The notes below the pieces were generated by a model. The model ran no database searches. It was not told the origin of the DNA and saw only the letters and a program-made list of their open reading frames with translations. From WJMT01 sp964599635 (GTDB lineage Bacteria; Acidobacteriota; Aminicenantia; Aminicenantales; Aminicenantaceae), in the NCBI GenBank assembly GCA_964599635.1, contig CAZRGM010000056.1:51930-115929 (forward strand): a stretch of 64,000 bases of DNA, in the 5' to 3' direction. Numbering within the stretch: position 1 is the first letter of the stretch; each line of letters begins with the position of its first letter. Below are positions 26,465 through 36,205 of this stretch, piece after piece. A program made the position numbers and the translations under genes.

Positions 26465-27640
26465 ATGAAGAGAGGCCGCTTTTTTGAAAGAAAAATTAAG
26501 GATCAATCATCCATAAAGATCTATCTTATGAAATATCGATCCAATCTAAGGAAAAGTTTTCTCGTTATTATTTTAATCTTAGGATTGTTTCCCATCCAAA
26601 TTTTCTCATCCCACCCAATCCAAGACATTCTCGAATGGGAAATTAGAGTTATCGTGGAAAAAGCCAATATTCATATGGAGCCTTCAGAAGGCAGTCCCAT
26701 AGTCACGACTGTTCCTCGGTCTTCAATTCTTCAGTCTTATGAAAAAAAAGATGATTGGTTCCGGGTGGTCTACAAGCATGAAAACGGGATTGTGGTTATT
26801 GGTTATATTCAATCCAGCCAGGTCACGGCCATAAAAGAGAAAGTGGTCAAGAAGACTGATTTCTGGAGTGCTGAGTCAGATTTTTTTAAGGGTATTGGAC
26901 TCACCATAAAAGTTTCTTTAGGCTACAATTATATCGCTGCTGGGGAGATCAATCAGGGACTCGCAGGAGTGGTGGATTATTATCAATTGCTCTTAAGCTA
27001 TGCGGGAGATTATTTTAACGGAGGAATTATGCCTTTTCATTCAGGTTTTGATTTTGGTGCTGATGCCATATACAATGTGACCTCTCGCATAGGCATTGGG
27101 CTTGGCTTGAGTTATGTGCAGTGGGGAAACTTAGATTACATCCGTTTAGACAAATCAGGTTCTATCCGGAGACTTGACAGTCATATAAGAGTTAATGCTG
27201 TTCCTGTCAGGCTGGGAGTTTTTTACACTCTTCCTGTTTTTAAAAAAATCAATCTAACTTTTAACGCAGGGCCTACCTATTATTTTTTAAACCACACCTA
27301 TAATATGCAGTACAGACCCTACTTTGTTGTCCAGAAAGCCCATGGTCAAGGATGGGGATTTCACGGAGGGATTGCACTTGACCTGGAGTGGAACTCCCGA
27401 TCCACTCTTTTTATTGAATATCAAGGCCGATATGTCAACCTCAACAATTTCAAAGGGACTGAAAGAAACTCATTTAACTTTCAAGGAGAAGAAGGCTCTC
27501 TTTTGTACCTAGAATATGATTACATTCCCTCTCAAATAGGCATAAGCAGTCAAGCTCCTGAGTTTTGCAAAGCAGCAAGAAATGCAAACTATGACCTTAG
27601 TGGATTTGCCATCCGTATTGGAGCAAAGATAAAATTTTAA
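26465..27640 (+). CDS. outer-membrane protein with N-terminal SH3b domain
   Basis: A signal peptide (FLVIILILGLFPIQIFSS) is followed by an SH3-like domain (about residues 60-120; VEKANIHMEPSEGSPIVTTV and WFRVVYKHENGIVVIGYI). About 240 residues of aromatic, alternating beta strands follow, ending in GFAIRIGAKIKF with a terminal Phe, as in outer-membrane beta-barrels. The start is uncertain: an ATG at 26528 gives a cleaner signal peptide than the one at 26465. It is upstream of the GWxTD gene (41 bp). SH3b domains often contact cell wall; the role here is inferred. Confidence 0.72.
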   Translation: MKRGRFFERKIKDQSSIKIYLMKYRSNLRKSFLVIILILGLFPIQIFSSHPIQDILEWEIRVIVEKANIHMEPSEGSPIVTTVPRSSILQSYEKKDDWFRVVYKHENGIVVIGYIQSSQVTAIKEKVVKKTDFWSAESDFFKGIGLTIKVSLGYNYIAAGEINQGLAGVVDYYQLLLSYAGDYFNGGIMPFHSGFDFGADAIYNVTSRIGIGLGLSYVQWGNLDYIRLDKSGSIRRLDSHIRVNAVPVRLGVFYTLPVFKKINLTFNAGPTYYFLNHTYNMQYRPYFVVQKAHGQGWGFHGGIALDLEWNSRSTLFIEYQGRYVNLNNFKGTERNSFNFQGEEGSLLYLEYDYIPSQIGISSQAPEFCKAARNANYDLSGFAIRIGAKIKF

Positions 27641-27681
27641 GATGATTCATAAATAGGTCCGGTTAAAAATGGTGAAATGAA

Positions 27682-29823
27682 ATGAAAAAAAAAATATTCT
27701 TGACAGCTTTTTTGTTTTTCATTTTTTCACTGACAGCCAGCTCACTTGATCAAGAAATCAATCTTTCTGAAGAATATGAACAATGGCTTAATGAAGTATC
27801 CTATATTATCACTAAAGCAGAGAAAGAGGTTTTTTCTCAGCTAGAGACCAAACGGGAGAGATATCTTTTTATTCAAGAATTCTGGAAACAGAGGGATCCC
27901 ACACCTGGAACGCCTCGGAATGAAGTCAAAGATGAACACTACAGAAGATTTCAATTCGCCAATGAAACATTCGGAAGGCTGTCCACTCTTGAAGGATGGC
28001 AAACAGATAGAGGAAAAATGTACATCATCCTGGGTTCCCCCTATCAAGTGGAAAAAATTGATACCATCCAAACCTACCCCATAGAGATTTGGTATTACCA
28101 CGGTGACCCAAATCTGGGGCAGTCGACTGTTTTCCGCCTCCTGTTTTTCAGGAGGGGTGGATCCGGCGATTATGAGCTCTACAGCCCCATGATTGATGGT
28201 CCCAAAGAGCTGGTCCACTTTATCTTGGATGATCCTGAAAATAAGACTTTATTGAGCCAAGAATTTTTGATGGGACTCTCACGCGATCGTTTTGACAGCA
28301 CTGTCGATCCTTTAGATTATCAAGCCTACAGAATCTTAAAAGAAGATGTCTCTTATGAGTTGGCTGAAGCCTCTTTTTCCAATTTCCCTGGAAGGGATGG
28401 ACCCCAGAATAGACTGCCTTCTGAAATCATAGTCGAAAAGATTGAAACCATCCCTCAAAATAAGATTGATAACAAGTATGCCTATGATTTTTTAGAACAT
28501 AAAGCTGAAGTTGAAGTGAGCTATTCTGTCCATTTCATGGGGAATCACCACCTAGTGAATGTTACTCAGGAGCCCGCAGGTTTATTTTTTGTGAACTACA
28601 CCATTGTGCCAGATTCTCTTTCCGTGGATACTTTTCAGGATACATATTTCACCAATATCAAATTAACCATGCTTGTAAAGGATATGCAAGAGCGCACCAT
28701 CTTCCAGAAAGAACGAAATGTCCCCATTGAGCTCAGAGAAAAGGAACTGAAGTCTATTGGAAAAAGACCCTTCCATCTGTGTGACTCTTTTCCTTTGATT
28801 CCAGGTAAGTATAAATTCAATCTGCTTTTGGAAAATACGGTAACCAGAGAGTTCACTTCATTTGAAAAAGACCTTACGGTTCCCGACCCAAAATTCTTGA
28901 ACATAACTTTGCCTATTTTTTCTCGTTTGGTGCATAAAGGCCTTTCTCAGGGAGAATCTGTTCGGGCCTATCAAATGGGCGATGTTATGATTTATCCATC
29001 CATGGATAATATTTTTCATAAGGAAGATACTTTATATGTCTTTTTCCAAATATTTGGGATGAATAGCCAACAGAAAGAAGAAGGGAACCTCAAATTTGTA
29101 TTTTTTAAGGAGAGAGAAGAAAATCATTTCCAGACCGAACAGAAAAAAGTTAGCGAATATGTCAACTCTCCAAATTTTCTCCAGGAATTCTCGCTTTTAG
29201 ATTTCCCTGAAGGCAAATATCTAATGAAAGTAAGCCTGATCCATGAACAGGGAAATGAGATCCTTCAAGCTGAAAGAAGCTTTTCTGTGACATCCCAGAA
29301 TCTCCAGGGCTCCTGGTATGTGACTCAAACGAATCCACCTCTCGAAGATCCTTCTTATCATTTCGTAAGAGGAAATCAATGGCTTAATAGAAGGGAGATG
29401 GAAAAGGCATTAGAAGAGCTTAGAAAAGCCCATGAAGGGAGAACGGAGTCTTTAGAATATGCCTTAAGCTACAGCCGGGCTCTGATGATTGCTGAAAATT
29501 TTAAACAAGTTATTCATGTTCTTACCCCTTATGCAGCGGAAGGGAAAGAAAAATTCGAACTGTTTTATTATTTAGGAGAATCAGCAAAACGCATCGGAGA
29601 ACCAGAATCTGCTGTGATGTACTTTCAAAAAGCCCTCAACCAAAAAGGAAACGTTTTAGAAATCCTCAATTCCATTGGTTCCTGTTATGTGGAATTAGGA
29701 AATATTGAAGAGGCTCTTCACGCCTGGGAAAAATCCCTGGAGATCAACCCAAAACAGGAACAAATAAAAGCTCAAATCATGAAAATCAAAAAAAAGAATA
29801 GAACCAAAAAGCCGGGAATCTGA
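27682..29823 (+). CDS. GWxTD domain-containing protein with TPR tail
   Basis: 713-residue exported protein with signal peptide IFLTAFLFFIFSLTASS. The GWxTD domain covers roughly residues 30-230: FIQEFWKQRDPTPGTPRNE, the name-giving EGWQTDRGKMYIILGSP and GGSGDYELYSPM. A long beta-rich middle part follows, and the C-terminus has TPR units (FYYLGESAKRIGEPESAVMY; EILNSIGSCYVELGNIEEAL). The function of the family is unknown. A paralogue of the same size and layout is at 56849-58969. It probably forms an operon with the upstream SH3/barrel gene. Confidence 0.88.
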   Translation: MKKKIFLTAFLFFIFSLTASSLDQEINLSEEYEQWLNEVSYIITKAEKEVFSQLETKRERYLFIQEFWKQRDPTPGTPRNEVKDEHYRRFQFANETFGRLSTLEGWQTDRGKMYIILGSPYQVEKIDTIQTYPIEIWYYHGDPNLGQSTVFRLLFFRRGGSGDYELYSPMIDGPKELVHFILDDPENKTLLSQEFLMGLSRDRFDSTVDPLDYQAYRILKEDVSYELAEASFSNFPGRDGPQNRLPSEIIVEKIETIPQNKIDNKYAYDFLEHKAEVEVSYSVHFMGNHHLVNVTQEPAGLFFVNYTIVPDSLSVDTFQDTYFTNIKLTMLVKDMQERTIFQKERNVPIELREKELKSIGKRPFHLCDSFPLIPGKYKFNLLLENTVTREFTSFEKDLTVPDPKFLNITLPIFSRLVHKGLSQGESVRAYQMGDVMIYPSMDNIFHKEDTLYVFFQIFGMNSQQKEEGNLKFVFFKEREENHFQTEQKKVSEYVNSPNFLQEFSLLDFPEGKYLMKVSLIHEQGNEILQAERSFSVTSQNLQGSWYVTQTNPPLEDPSYHFVRGNQWLNRREMEKALEELRKAHEGRTESLEYALSYSRALMIAENFKQVIHVLTPYAAEGKEKFELFYYLGESAKRIGEPESAVMYFQKALNQKGNVLEILNSIGSCYVELGNIEEALHAWEKSLEINPKQEQIKAQIMKIKKKNRTKKPGI

Positions 29824-29913
29824 AGACATTGATGAGTGAAGAAAGATTTTTCATTATGAGAATGTTATAATCCGAATCTATAAAAAGAATTAATTTATCT
29901 TTAAGAGGTTAAC

Positions 29914-30618
29914 GTGAGAAAGATTATTGTCGATGCAGAGATCTTCAAAAAATTTCCCGAATTCAATCGGGGTATAATCATGGCGAGTCACATCAATAAT
30001 GCGACAGGAAATAAAAGAATAAAGAAACGCCTCAATAAGGAGATTGAAAACAAAATAGGCCAAGATTATCTTCAACATGAATTTGTGAAAGCTTGGGACG
30101 AAGCCCATTCACGTTTCGGTTCAAACCCAAATAAATTTCCCCCATCCATAAAATCTCTTCTGAAGAGAATTCAAAAAAGAGGTGGATTTCCTTTTATCAA
30201 CTCAGTTGTGGCGCTTTTCAACTATATTTCCATCAAATACCTTATCCCCTGTGGTGGGGATGACATTGATAAAATACAGGGCAATCTCCGCCTTGGAATG
30301 TCGAAGGGAAACGAAATCTTCATTCCCCTCGGCCATGAGGATCAAGAGACCCCTGAGCCCGAAGAGGTTATCTATTTTGATGACCAGTCGCTTAATGTGA
30401 TGTGTCGAAGATGGAACTGGAGAAATGGTGATTTTGCCAAGATCACTGAAGAGACAAAAAATGTCGTCATCAATATCGACGGCATCAGTCCAATCCCCCC
30501 ATCTCTCGTTGAGGGGGCCCGAGATGAGCTCAGCCATCTTCTTATCGAACAATGTCAGGCCTCTGTAAAGACTGACCTGCTCAATAAAGGAAAAACTCAG
30601 ATTGAGTTCAGCCTATAA
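29914..30618 (+). CDS. B3/4 domain protein (PheRS beta-subunit editing-domain homologue)
   Basis: 234 residues resembling the free-standing B3/B4 domain of phenylalanyl-tRNA synthetase beta subunit. The typical central part is RGGFPFINSVVALFNYISIK, followed by GNLRLGMSKGNEIFIPLG and VMCRRWNWRNGD. In PheRS this domain hydrolyses mischarged tRNA; free homologues are little characterised. The start is GTG at 29914 with AAGAGG upstream. Single gene between the GWxTD gene and homoserine dehydrogenase. Confidence 0.85.
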   Translation: MRKIIVDAEIFKKFPEFNRGIIMASHINNATGNKRIKKRLNKEIENKIGQDYLQHEFVKAWDEAHSRFGSNPNKFPPSIKSLLKRIQKRGGFPFINSVVALFNYISIKYLIPCGGDDIDKIQGNLRLGMSKGNEIFIPLGHEDQETPEPEEVIYFDDQSLNVMCRRWNWRNGDFAKITEETKNVVINIDGISPIPPSLVEGARDELSHLLIEQCQASVKTDLLNKGKTQIEFSL

Positions 30619-30688
30619 TCTTTTAATTAAAATTTTATACCTTTTCATCCACACAGCTGAATAAGGTAAAAGAAAAAGGTCGTGAGGA

Positions 30689-31747
30689 ATGAATCAAATG
30701 AATGTGAATATAGCATTTATCGGATATGGAACAGTGGCTCAGGGTTTTACTGAGATCATTTTGGAAAAAGAAAAGAAGCTCCATGAACTCTATGGCCTCA
30801 CCATTAAGGTTGTGGCGATCTCAGACATTATGAAAGGATCTGTTTATGAGGAGAACGGATTGAATATGAGGGATATTCTATCCTTGGTAAAAAACGGAAA
30901 ATCACTGGAAGATTATCCTGCAGGTGTTAGTGGCCTGAATAGCCTTGAAACCATCACCAAGACTAACGCAGATACCATCCTCGAGGTTAGCTATACGGAT
31001 ATCATAACAGGGGAACCTGCACTAACCCATATCAGAACCGCACTTCATGCTGGAAAAAATGTGATATCAACAAACAAAGGACCTGCTGTCAAACAAGCTG
31101 ATCAGCTCTTGAAAATTGCCAAAAAAAATAAAGTTTATTATGGATTTGAGGGAACCGTTCTTTCTGGAACCCCCGCACTGAATCTTGCTCAATACGCGCT
31201 TTCAGGAACTGAAATCACTGAATTTAAGGGAATCCTCAATGGAACCACCAATTACATCCTGACTCGAATGGAAGAGGGGATTCCTTATAAGGAGGCTTTG
31301 GAAAAAGCTCAAAAACTAGGATATGCAGAAGCTGATCCCACAGGGGATATTGAAGGGCTCGATGCTCTGGGAAAAGTGATCATTCTAACAAATGTTGTGC
31401 TCCGAAAAAAGATTGCCTTATCAGATGTGAAGCGTCAAGGGATCACAAGTATTTCCATGAATGATATCAAACAAGCCCAAAAACAGGGCAGAAAATGGAA
31501 GCTGATTGGAAGGGCAAAGATTCAAAAGGATGGTTCAGTGCTTGCCTCGGTCTTACCAGAGAAACTTCCTTTATCGGATCCTCTTGCGAATGTCCATGAG
31601 GCCACCAATGCTTTAACATTTATCACAGATGAATTAGGACCCGTGACCATTATTGGACCTGGAGCAGGAAGAAGAGAGACTGGCTTTGCCCTGCTTATTG
31701 ATTTAATCAATATGAAGAATCAACTTTCTTTTGATAGCCATCATTGA
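30689..31747 (+). CDS. hom: homoserine dehydrogenase
   Basis: Converts aspartate semialdehyde to homoserine in threonine and methionine synthesis. The Rossmann start is NIAFIGYGTVAQGF; the catalytic region has GKNVISTNKGPAV, GILNGTTNYILTRM and LGYAEADPTGDIEGLDALGK, and the C-terminus is GPGAGRRETGFALLIDLI. The length of 352 residues means the regulatory ACT domain found in longer forms is absent. No other threonine gene is adjacent. Confidence 0.92.
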   Translation: MNQMNVNIAFIGYGTVAQGFTEIILEKEKKLHELYGLTIKVVAISDIMKGSVYEENGLNMRDILSLVKNGKSLEDYPAGVSGLNSLETITKTNADTILEVSYTDIITGEPALTHIRTALHAGKNVISTNKGPAVKQADQLLKIAKKNKVYYGFEGTVLSGTPALNLAQYALSGTEITEFKGILNGTTNYILTRMEEGIPYKEALEKAQKLGYAEADPTGDIEGLDALGKVIILTNVVLRKKIALSDVKRQGITSISMNDIKQAQKQGRKWKLIGRAKIQKDGSVLASVLPEKLPLSDPLANVHEATNALTFITDELGPVTIIGPGAGRRETGFALLIDLINMKNQLSFDSHH

Positions 31748-31763
31748 AAAAAGTAATTTATCA

Positions 31764-31793
31764 TTGACTGAGTTTGTTTTTTGCATGTATCAT
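31764..31793 (+). promoter_or_regulatory. possible promoter for the C69 dipeptidase gene
   Basis: TTGACT (31764-31769), an 18-nt spacer and TATCAT (31788-31793), 58 bp before the ATG at 31852. Reasonable sigma-70-like match. Confidence 0.4.
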
Positions 31794-31851
31794 GGATAAT
31801 TCAGTTCTTCATATATTGAATACGATAAATATGTAAATCAGGAGGTAAAGG

Positions 31852-33618
31852 ATGCATTCAAAAAAAGTCCTGTTATTTTTCGGTTTTTTTATTCTGACAT
31901 TGGCGGTTGTGAGCGCCTTTATCATCCATGGACCGGTTCATGAAAAGAGAAACCTAGAAGACACTGAATACTGGGAAGGATGTACCTCCATCCTGGTTGC
32001 TAAAGATGCTTCCGCTGATGGTTCGACCATGACGACACACACCTGTGACTGTGGAGTTTGTGACTGGACCTTTCGTTTTATTCCTGCTGCTGACCACAAA
32101 AAAAGCGATGTCCGCAAGATTTATCATGTCAGCCAGTACAGAACTTGGCCCCCGGAACAGGGTGTCAAATGGGAACGGTACAAGGATGATTATACGGGTC
32201 TGGATATCCCTCAGATCCCCCACACCTATACCTATATCCACGGAATGTTCGGCTACATGAATGAAAACCAGGTAGGGCTGGGTGAATCAACCATTGGCTG
32301 TCGGCTCAAAATGAGAAACTCAACTCCCTCCGCTAAATTCGACCTCACTATGCTGACTCTCATAGCCATGGAAAGAGCTAAAACAGCAAGAGAAGCCATA
32401 CAGATCATGGGAGATCTGGGAACCACTTATGGATATGGATTCAATGACGGTGGCGAGATGCTGGCTGTCTCTGACCCTAATGAGGTCTGGATTTTTGAGA
32501 TCATGCCGGTCGGTCCCCTCTGGACTCCAGAAAGCGGAAAACTGGGTGCCGTATGGTGTGCCCAACGTGTCCCAGACGACCATGTCACTGTGACTCCTAA
32601 TGAGTCTCGCATTGGCGAGATCGATTTAAACAATAAAGATTATTTTATGGCCTCATCCAATGCCATCTCTTATGCCATTGAAAACGGTTTTTATGACCCG
32701 GAGAGCGGAGAGCCGTTTAGCTGGAAAAAAGCCTATTCTCCTTCTCAAGGGAGTGCTCAAAGCACCCAGGGAAGAAGAGGACGGCTGTGGCGTTTCTACA
32801 ACATTGTGGCCCCTTCTCTAAACCTGGGGTCAGATACAGAAAGCATGGATCTTCCTTTCTCCGTAAAACCAGATAAAAAGCTTTCTGTCCAGGATGTCAT
32901 GACCATTACCCGAGATAAATACAAGGGTGTCCTGTTTGATCCAACAGACGGCATCAAAGGAGGCCCTTTTGCCAACCCCAATTACTACCATGGATTTCAG
33001 GTGGATAAGCAGAGATACAATGGTCCCCGATGTATCTCTGTGAACAATGTGGAATACACCACCATAACACAGTCCAGGGGATGGCTTCCCAATCATATAG
33101 GGGGGATCCTTTGGCTGTCTTTCGGAGCCCAGGACACCTCCTGTTATATGCCCCTTTACTGTGGGGTGACTGAACTTCCTCAGTCATTCCAGGTCGGAGA
33201 TCATTATGTTTTTGATAGAGATTCAGCCCGTTGGGCATCAGATTATGTGGATTTCCACACCCAAGTCGTTTACTCCTATGCCATAGAAGACGTTAAGAAA
33301 GCTCAGGATAAATGGGAAGGGATGGCTTTCAGAAGTATCCCTCTTATAGATAAGGCTGCCTTGGAAATTCACCAAGAGAATCCAGAAAAAGCGAGGCAAT
33401 TTCTTACGGATTTTTCAGTCAATAACGCTAACTCAGTCGTCAATGCTTGGTGGAAACTGGGAGATGATCTTCTTGTCAAGTACAATCACTTCCGCATCTA
33501 TGATCCGGAGACCAGAAAAGTGGGGCGGGTGCAGACTCCGGAATGCTGGAACAGAGCCGTCATCGAACAAGACCATCTTAAACCTCTTCCACCGCCTTCT
33601 TCAGTTAAAGAAAAATAG
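31852..33618 (+). CDS. C69 family dipeptidase
   Basis: Secreted N-terminal nucleophile peptidase of the PepD type. A signal/propeptide (VLLFFGFFILTLAVVSAFII) is followed by EGCTSILVAKDASADGSTM, where the Cys is the expected autoprocessed nucleophile. Further family segments are NENQVGLGESTIGC, GYGFNDGGEMLAVSDPNEVW and FWLS-like aromatic blocks near the C-terminus. It is 588 residues. GGAGG lies 6 nt before the ATG. Base composition is visibly more GC-rich than the genes before it. Likely supplies amino acids from peptides. Confidence 0.93.
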   Translation: MHSKKVLLFFGFFILTLAVVSAFIIHGPVHEKRNLEDTEYWEGCTSILVAKDASADGSTMTTHTCDCGVCDWTFRFIPAADHKKSDVRKIYHVSQYRTWPPEQGVKWERYKDDYTGLDIPQIPHTYTYIHGMFGYMNENQVGLGESTIGCRLKMRNSTPSAKFDLTMLTLIAMERAKTAREAIQIMGDLGTTYGYGFNDGGEMLAVSDPNEVWIFEIMPVGPLWTPESGKLGAVWCAQRVPDDHVTVTPNESRIGEIDLNNKDYFMASSNAISYAIENGFYDPESGEPFSWKKAYSPSQGSAQSTQGRRGRLWRFYNIVAPSLNLGSDTESMDLPFSVKPDKKLSVQDVMTITRDKYKGVLFDPTDGIKGGPFANPNYYHGFQVDKQRYNGPRCISVNNVEYTTITQSRGWLPNHIGGILWLSFGAQDTSCYMPLYCGVTELPQSFQVGDHYVFDRDSARWASDYVDFHTQVVYSYAIEDVKKAQDKWEGMAFRSIPLIDKAALEIHQENPEKARQFLTDFSVNNANSVVNAWWKLGDDLLVKYNHFRIYDPETRKVGRVQTPECWNRAVIEQDHLKPLPPPSSVKEK

Positions 33619-33794
33619 CATAAAAGACAGTCCTGTTTCAGGGTCATTTTCTGCAGCGAGAACCTCATAAAGAACAGGCAGCCCTTTTGCCAATGCCATT
33701 TATAAAAATTTACAGGACCGCCTACAGTATATATTACCCGGTAATTTCCATATTGCTCATGATTTTTCAGCCCCACTGAGGCGCTGGCCCATAG

Positions 33795-34601
33795 ACAGCA
33801 GTGGAAGAAGAATCTGTCCATATCCTGAACTTTGTATCAGATTACCCCACTTCCAGCTACTGGATAGCCTACATACTCCGGAATAAAGATCCAGAAAAAA
33901 GCCGCATTTATCTGGATAAAGCATCATCACTTCCTCCTTATCTTGTTTTTCCTTTTCGGGAAGAGAGCATCGATGTCTTTGATTGGACCGTGAAACAAAG
34001 ATCGGATAACTGGAAAGCCAAATATTATTTAAGCCTTATCTTTTGGTCTAAGGCAAGGATTGAAGAAAGCCGCACAATGCTTCAAGACTGTGAAAGTCCT
34101 GATTTTCCACCTTTTTACTTTGCGAGAGGCACTCTGCTTAAAAAAAAAAATCTTGGTTCAGCCCAGGATGATTTTGAAAAAGCAGTGAACATTGATAAAG
34201 ATTCCTGGAGAAGTCATTATAGATTGGTTCAGACCATCGCTCTTCCTTATGAGGGAGCTACAGGAGTTCACCGATTGTTTGTGGAGTATCATATCCAAAT
34301 CGCTCAGGAATATATGGAGAAAAGTAATTATGTAGAGGCGGTCAAGCACATCCAAAAATCCAAGGAATATCCAGAAAATCTAGGAACCGGAAAACCCTAC
34401 CATCCTGATTACAGCAGACAGGATAAGATTCTGCCTGAATGTTATGAAAAATTGGATCATGAATTGATCCCCAAAGAAATGTGCGATTTTGAAAGTCAAG
34501 CTTCAGAAGTCCCCTATGGAACGGGAAGCTGGGATGAAGAAAATTATGGAAACCAGCGTCTCATGACTGTATTCATTGGAGAAAGAGTGCTTAAAAAATG
34601 A
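33795..34601 (+). pseudogene. C-terminal fragment of a TPR protein (DUF5107-like)
   Basis: About 266 codons can be read from GTG 33801. The segment DYPTSSYWIAYILRNKDPEK, then SSLPPYLVFPFREESIDVF and WKAKYYLSLIFWSKARIEES, looks like the TPR part that follows DUF5107 domains in large proteins of about 1,000 residues. No N-terminal DUF5107 domain is found upstream, and 33619-33794 has stops in all useful frames. The last 40 residues (SEVPYGTGSWDEENYGNQR) look like the start of a different, glycoside-hydrolase-like protein, so a deletion has probably fused two decayed genes. Confidence 0.6.
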
Positions 34602-34670
34602 AAAGCCCCTTACTTTAATTTTGATCTATTGATCACTCTTTTCAAAACTCTAGAGACAAAAAAGCACTGA

Positions 34671-35340
34671 AAAAACCGATATTATCACAGTTTTGAGCCT
34701 GTGGATTTAATAAGGGAGAAAGGAGCCAATGTCATCAATGTTCACCACGCTACAGAAATAAACCCTTACATCAATTACCCTTTTTTAACTCTCGACAAAA
34801 TGAGAAATTACATTGATGATGTGGCTTTTGACCGAACTGTAATGAAGAGAGTCCGAAAGATTCTAGAGCGAAACCGACCCGAACCTCTCATCGATCTCCA
34901 TTCTGCAAACCAGTTCAATCCCAGAGATGGTTATGCCAACAGTGCTAATCTCTATCTGGAACATTTCCCTTATTTATATCGGTTATGGTTTGGAGAATAC
35001 TTCGACTATAATGCTCCACCCTCTTAGTGGATGGTGGAAGTGTCCGGAATTCCTTTCGGACTGATGGGAGAGATGCTTCAGGATGGAGGAAATCCCTGGA
35101 GAGGAATGCTTTTCAGCATGACATCACGGCTTCCCTGGGCCAGAGACCCTGCACATCTCTGGAATATATGGGACAACTTTAGAATCGAACAGAGCCAAAT
35201 GATTGGATATTGGGTAGATCACTGTCCCGTGAAGACAGATCATCCGAAAGTTTTAGCTACGGTTTACCAGAAAAAGGATAAAGTCATGATCAGCTTAGCC
35301 AGCTGGGCAGAAAAGGACATAAATATAAAGTGCTCAGCCA
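34671..35340 (+). pseudogene. remnant of a glycoside-hydrolase-like (DUF6067-type) protein
   Basis: The frame open from 34671 reads EKGANVINVHHATEINPYIN, LIDLHSANQFNPRDGYANSA and FGEYFDYNAPPS, then an in-frame TAG (35025-35027), and continues WMVEVSGIPFGLMGEMLQDG and RGMLFSMTSRLPWARDPAH. These blocks match a large glycoside-hydrolase-like family whose members are several times longer. The N-terminus is missing (partly fused to the preceding fragment), one stop interrupts it, and homology ends near 35330, where the convergent gene begins. Non-functional. Confidence 0.65.
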
Positions 35341-35762
35341 CAGGCTCTCCGCAGTTGGGACATGGTCGAGGCTCTTTGATTTCTCTTTTTCTCTTCTTTC
35401 CCCAGTGTTGTGTCAGAGCGAACAATCAGATAGATCAATAAGCCTATTAAATTTCCGATAAACACCAGAAGGGACCACAACACTCCATTCATGCCTCTCC
35501 GCTCTGCATCTTTGTAAACCCAGATTATGACAAAGATCCAGATAATGACCATTGCCAGAGAAAGGATTGAAATAGGGGAGAAATGAAAGAATCCAAATGG
35601 GCCGTATTCAATGCCGTTTAAGTCAGGTATATCCATTGATTTAAAAGTGTATAGAAATACCCCAAAAGGCATTAAAAAGAAGGGGAATATACGAACCAAT
35701 AATAAGATTAACAGAACAGCTAAAAGGATTAACCCTATTGTTTTTCCTGTTGAACTTGCCAT
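35334..35762 (-). CDS. membrane protein with PLDc_N-like motif
   Basis: 142 residues with two or three transmembrane segments: IGLILLAVLLILLLVRIFPF, a central SLAMVIIWIFVIIWVY, and NGVLWSLLVFIGNLIGLL ending in IYLIVRSD. The VYKDAERRGMNGVLWSLLVF pattern is typical of small phospholipase-D-N-terminus-like membrane proteins. AAGGAG precedes the ATG. Its last 35 codons overlap the decayed hydrolase gene on the other strand, so the natural C-terminus may have been altered. It is the third gene of the sigma-factor operon. Confidence 0.75.
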   Translation of the reverse strand: MASSTGKTIGLILLAVLLILLLVRIFPFFLMPFGVFLYTFKSMDIPDLNGIEYGPFGFFHFSPISILSLAMVIIWIFVIIWVYKDAERRGMNGVLWSLLVFIGNLIGLLIYLIVRSDTTLGKEEKKRNQRASTMSQLRRACG

Positions 35763-35811
35763 AACAAATCTCCTTTTCCATGCTCAACTAAAATAGAGAG
35801 CATGCATTTAT

Positions 35812-36183
35812 TTATGTCACTAAGGCATGGCTGCCTATTTTTTGTTTTTGTTTAAATTTCTTGATTATAACCGGAGAAAAAAACAGCATGACCGCATTTT
35901 GTATCACAAGGATCATAACGCCCACTGCTTGAGGAGAAAAAATTTGACCGGATTTCAGAGCTTTGGCAAAAAAGAACATTAAAAATCCCATGAAAATGAT
36001 ATTGAGGACCAGGGTAATCCAAATCGATTTAGGAATCCTGGAAGATTTGATTGAGCTTGAAAGTTTCTTATAGCACAGATTTCTTGTTTTTTCTAAAAAA
36101 TCATGAGAAGGTTCAGGAATTTTCATTTTTTTTAAATGGGTCCGAATAAATTCAAGGTCTTTTTGAAAATCTTTACTTTTCAT
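35812..36183 (-). CDS. small membrane protein, probable sigma-factor partner
   Basis: 123 residues: a soluble N-terminal half of about 65 residues, two hydrophobic helices (WITLVLNIIFMGFLMFFFAK; AVGVMILVIQNAVMLFFSP) and a Lys-rich tail. GGGAG lies before the ATG. It starts 22 bp after the ECF sigma gene, the usual place of an anti-sigma factor, and its soluble-domain-plus-membrane layout fits. There is no clear zinc anti-sigma motif (HxxxCxxC). Function inferred from context only. Confidence 0.65.
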   Translation of the reverse strand: MKSKDFQKDLEFIRTHLKKMKIPEPSHDFLEKTRNLCYKKLSSSIKSSRIPKSIWITLVLNIIFMGFLMFFFAKALKSGQIFSPQAVGVMILVIQNAVMLFFSPVIIKKFKQKQKIGSHALVT

Positions 36184-36205
36184 TCTATTTTCTCCCGTTT
36201 CTTAG

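Noticed and set aside
35031..35441. Independent 136-residue gene
   Set aside because: It is the continuation of the decayed hydrolase beyond the in-frame TAG at 35025, and its last part is not conserved.
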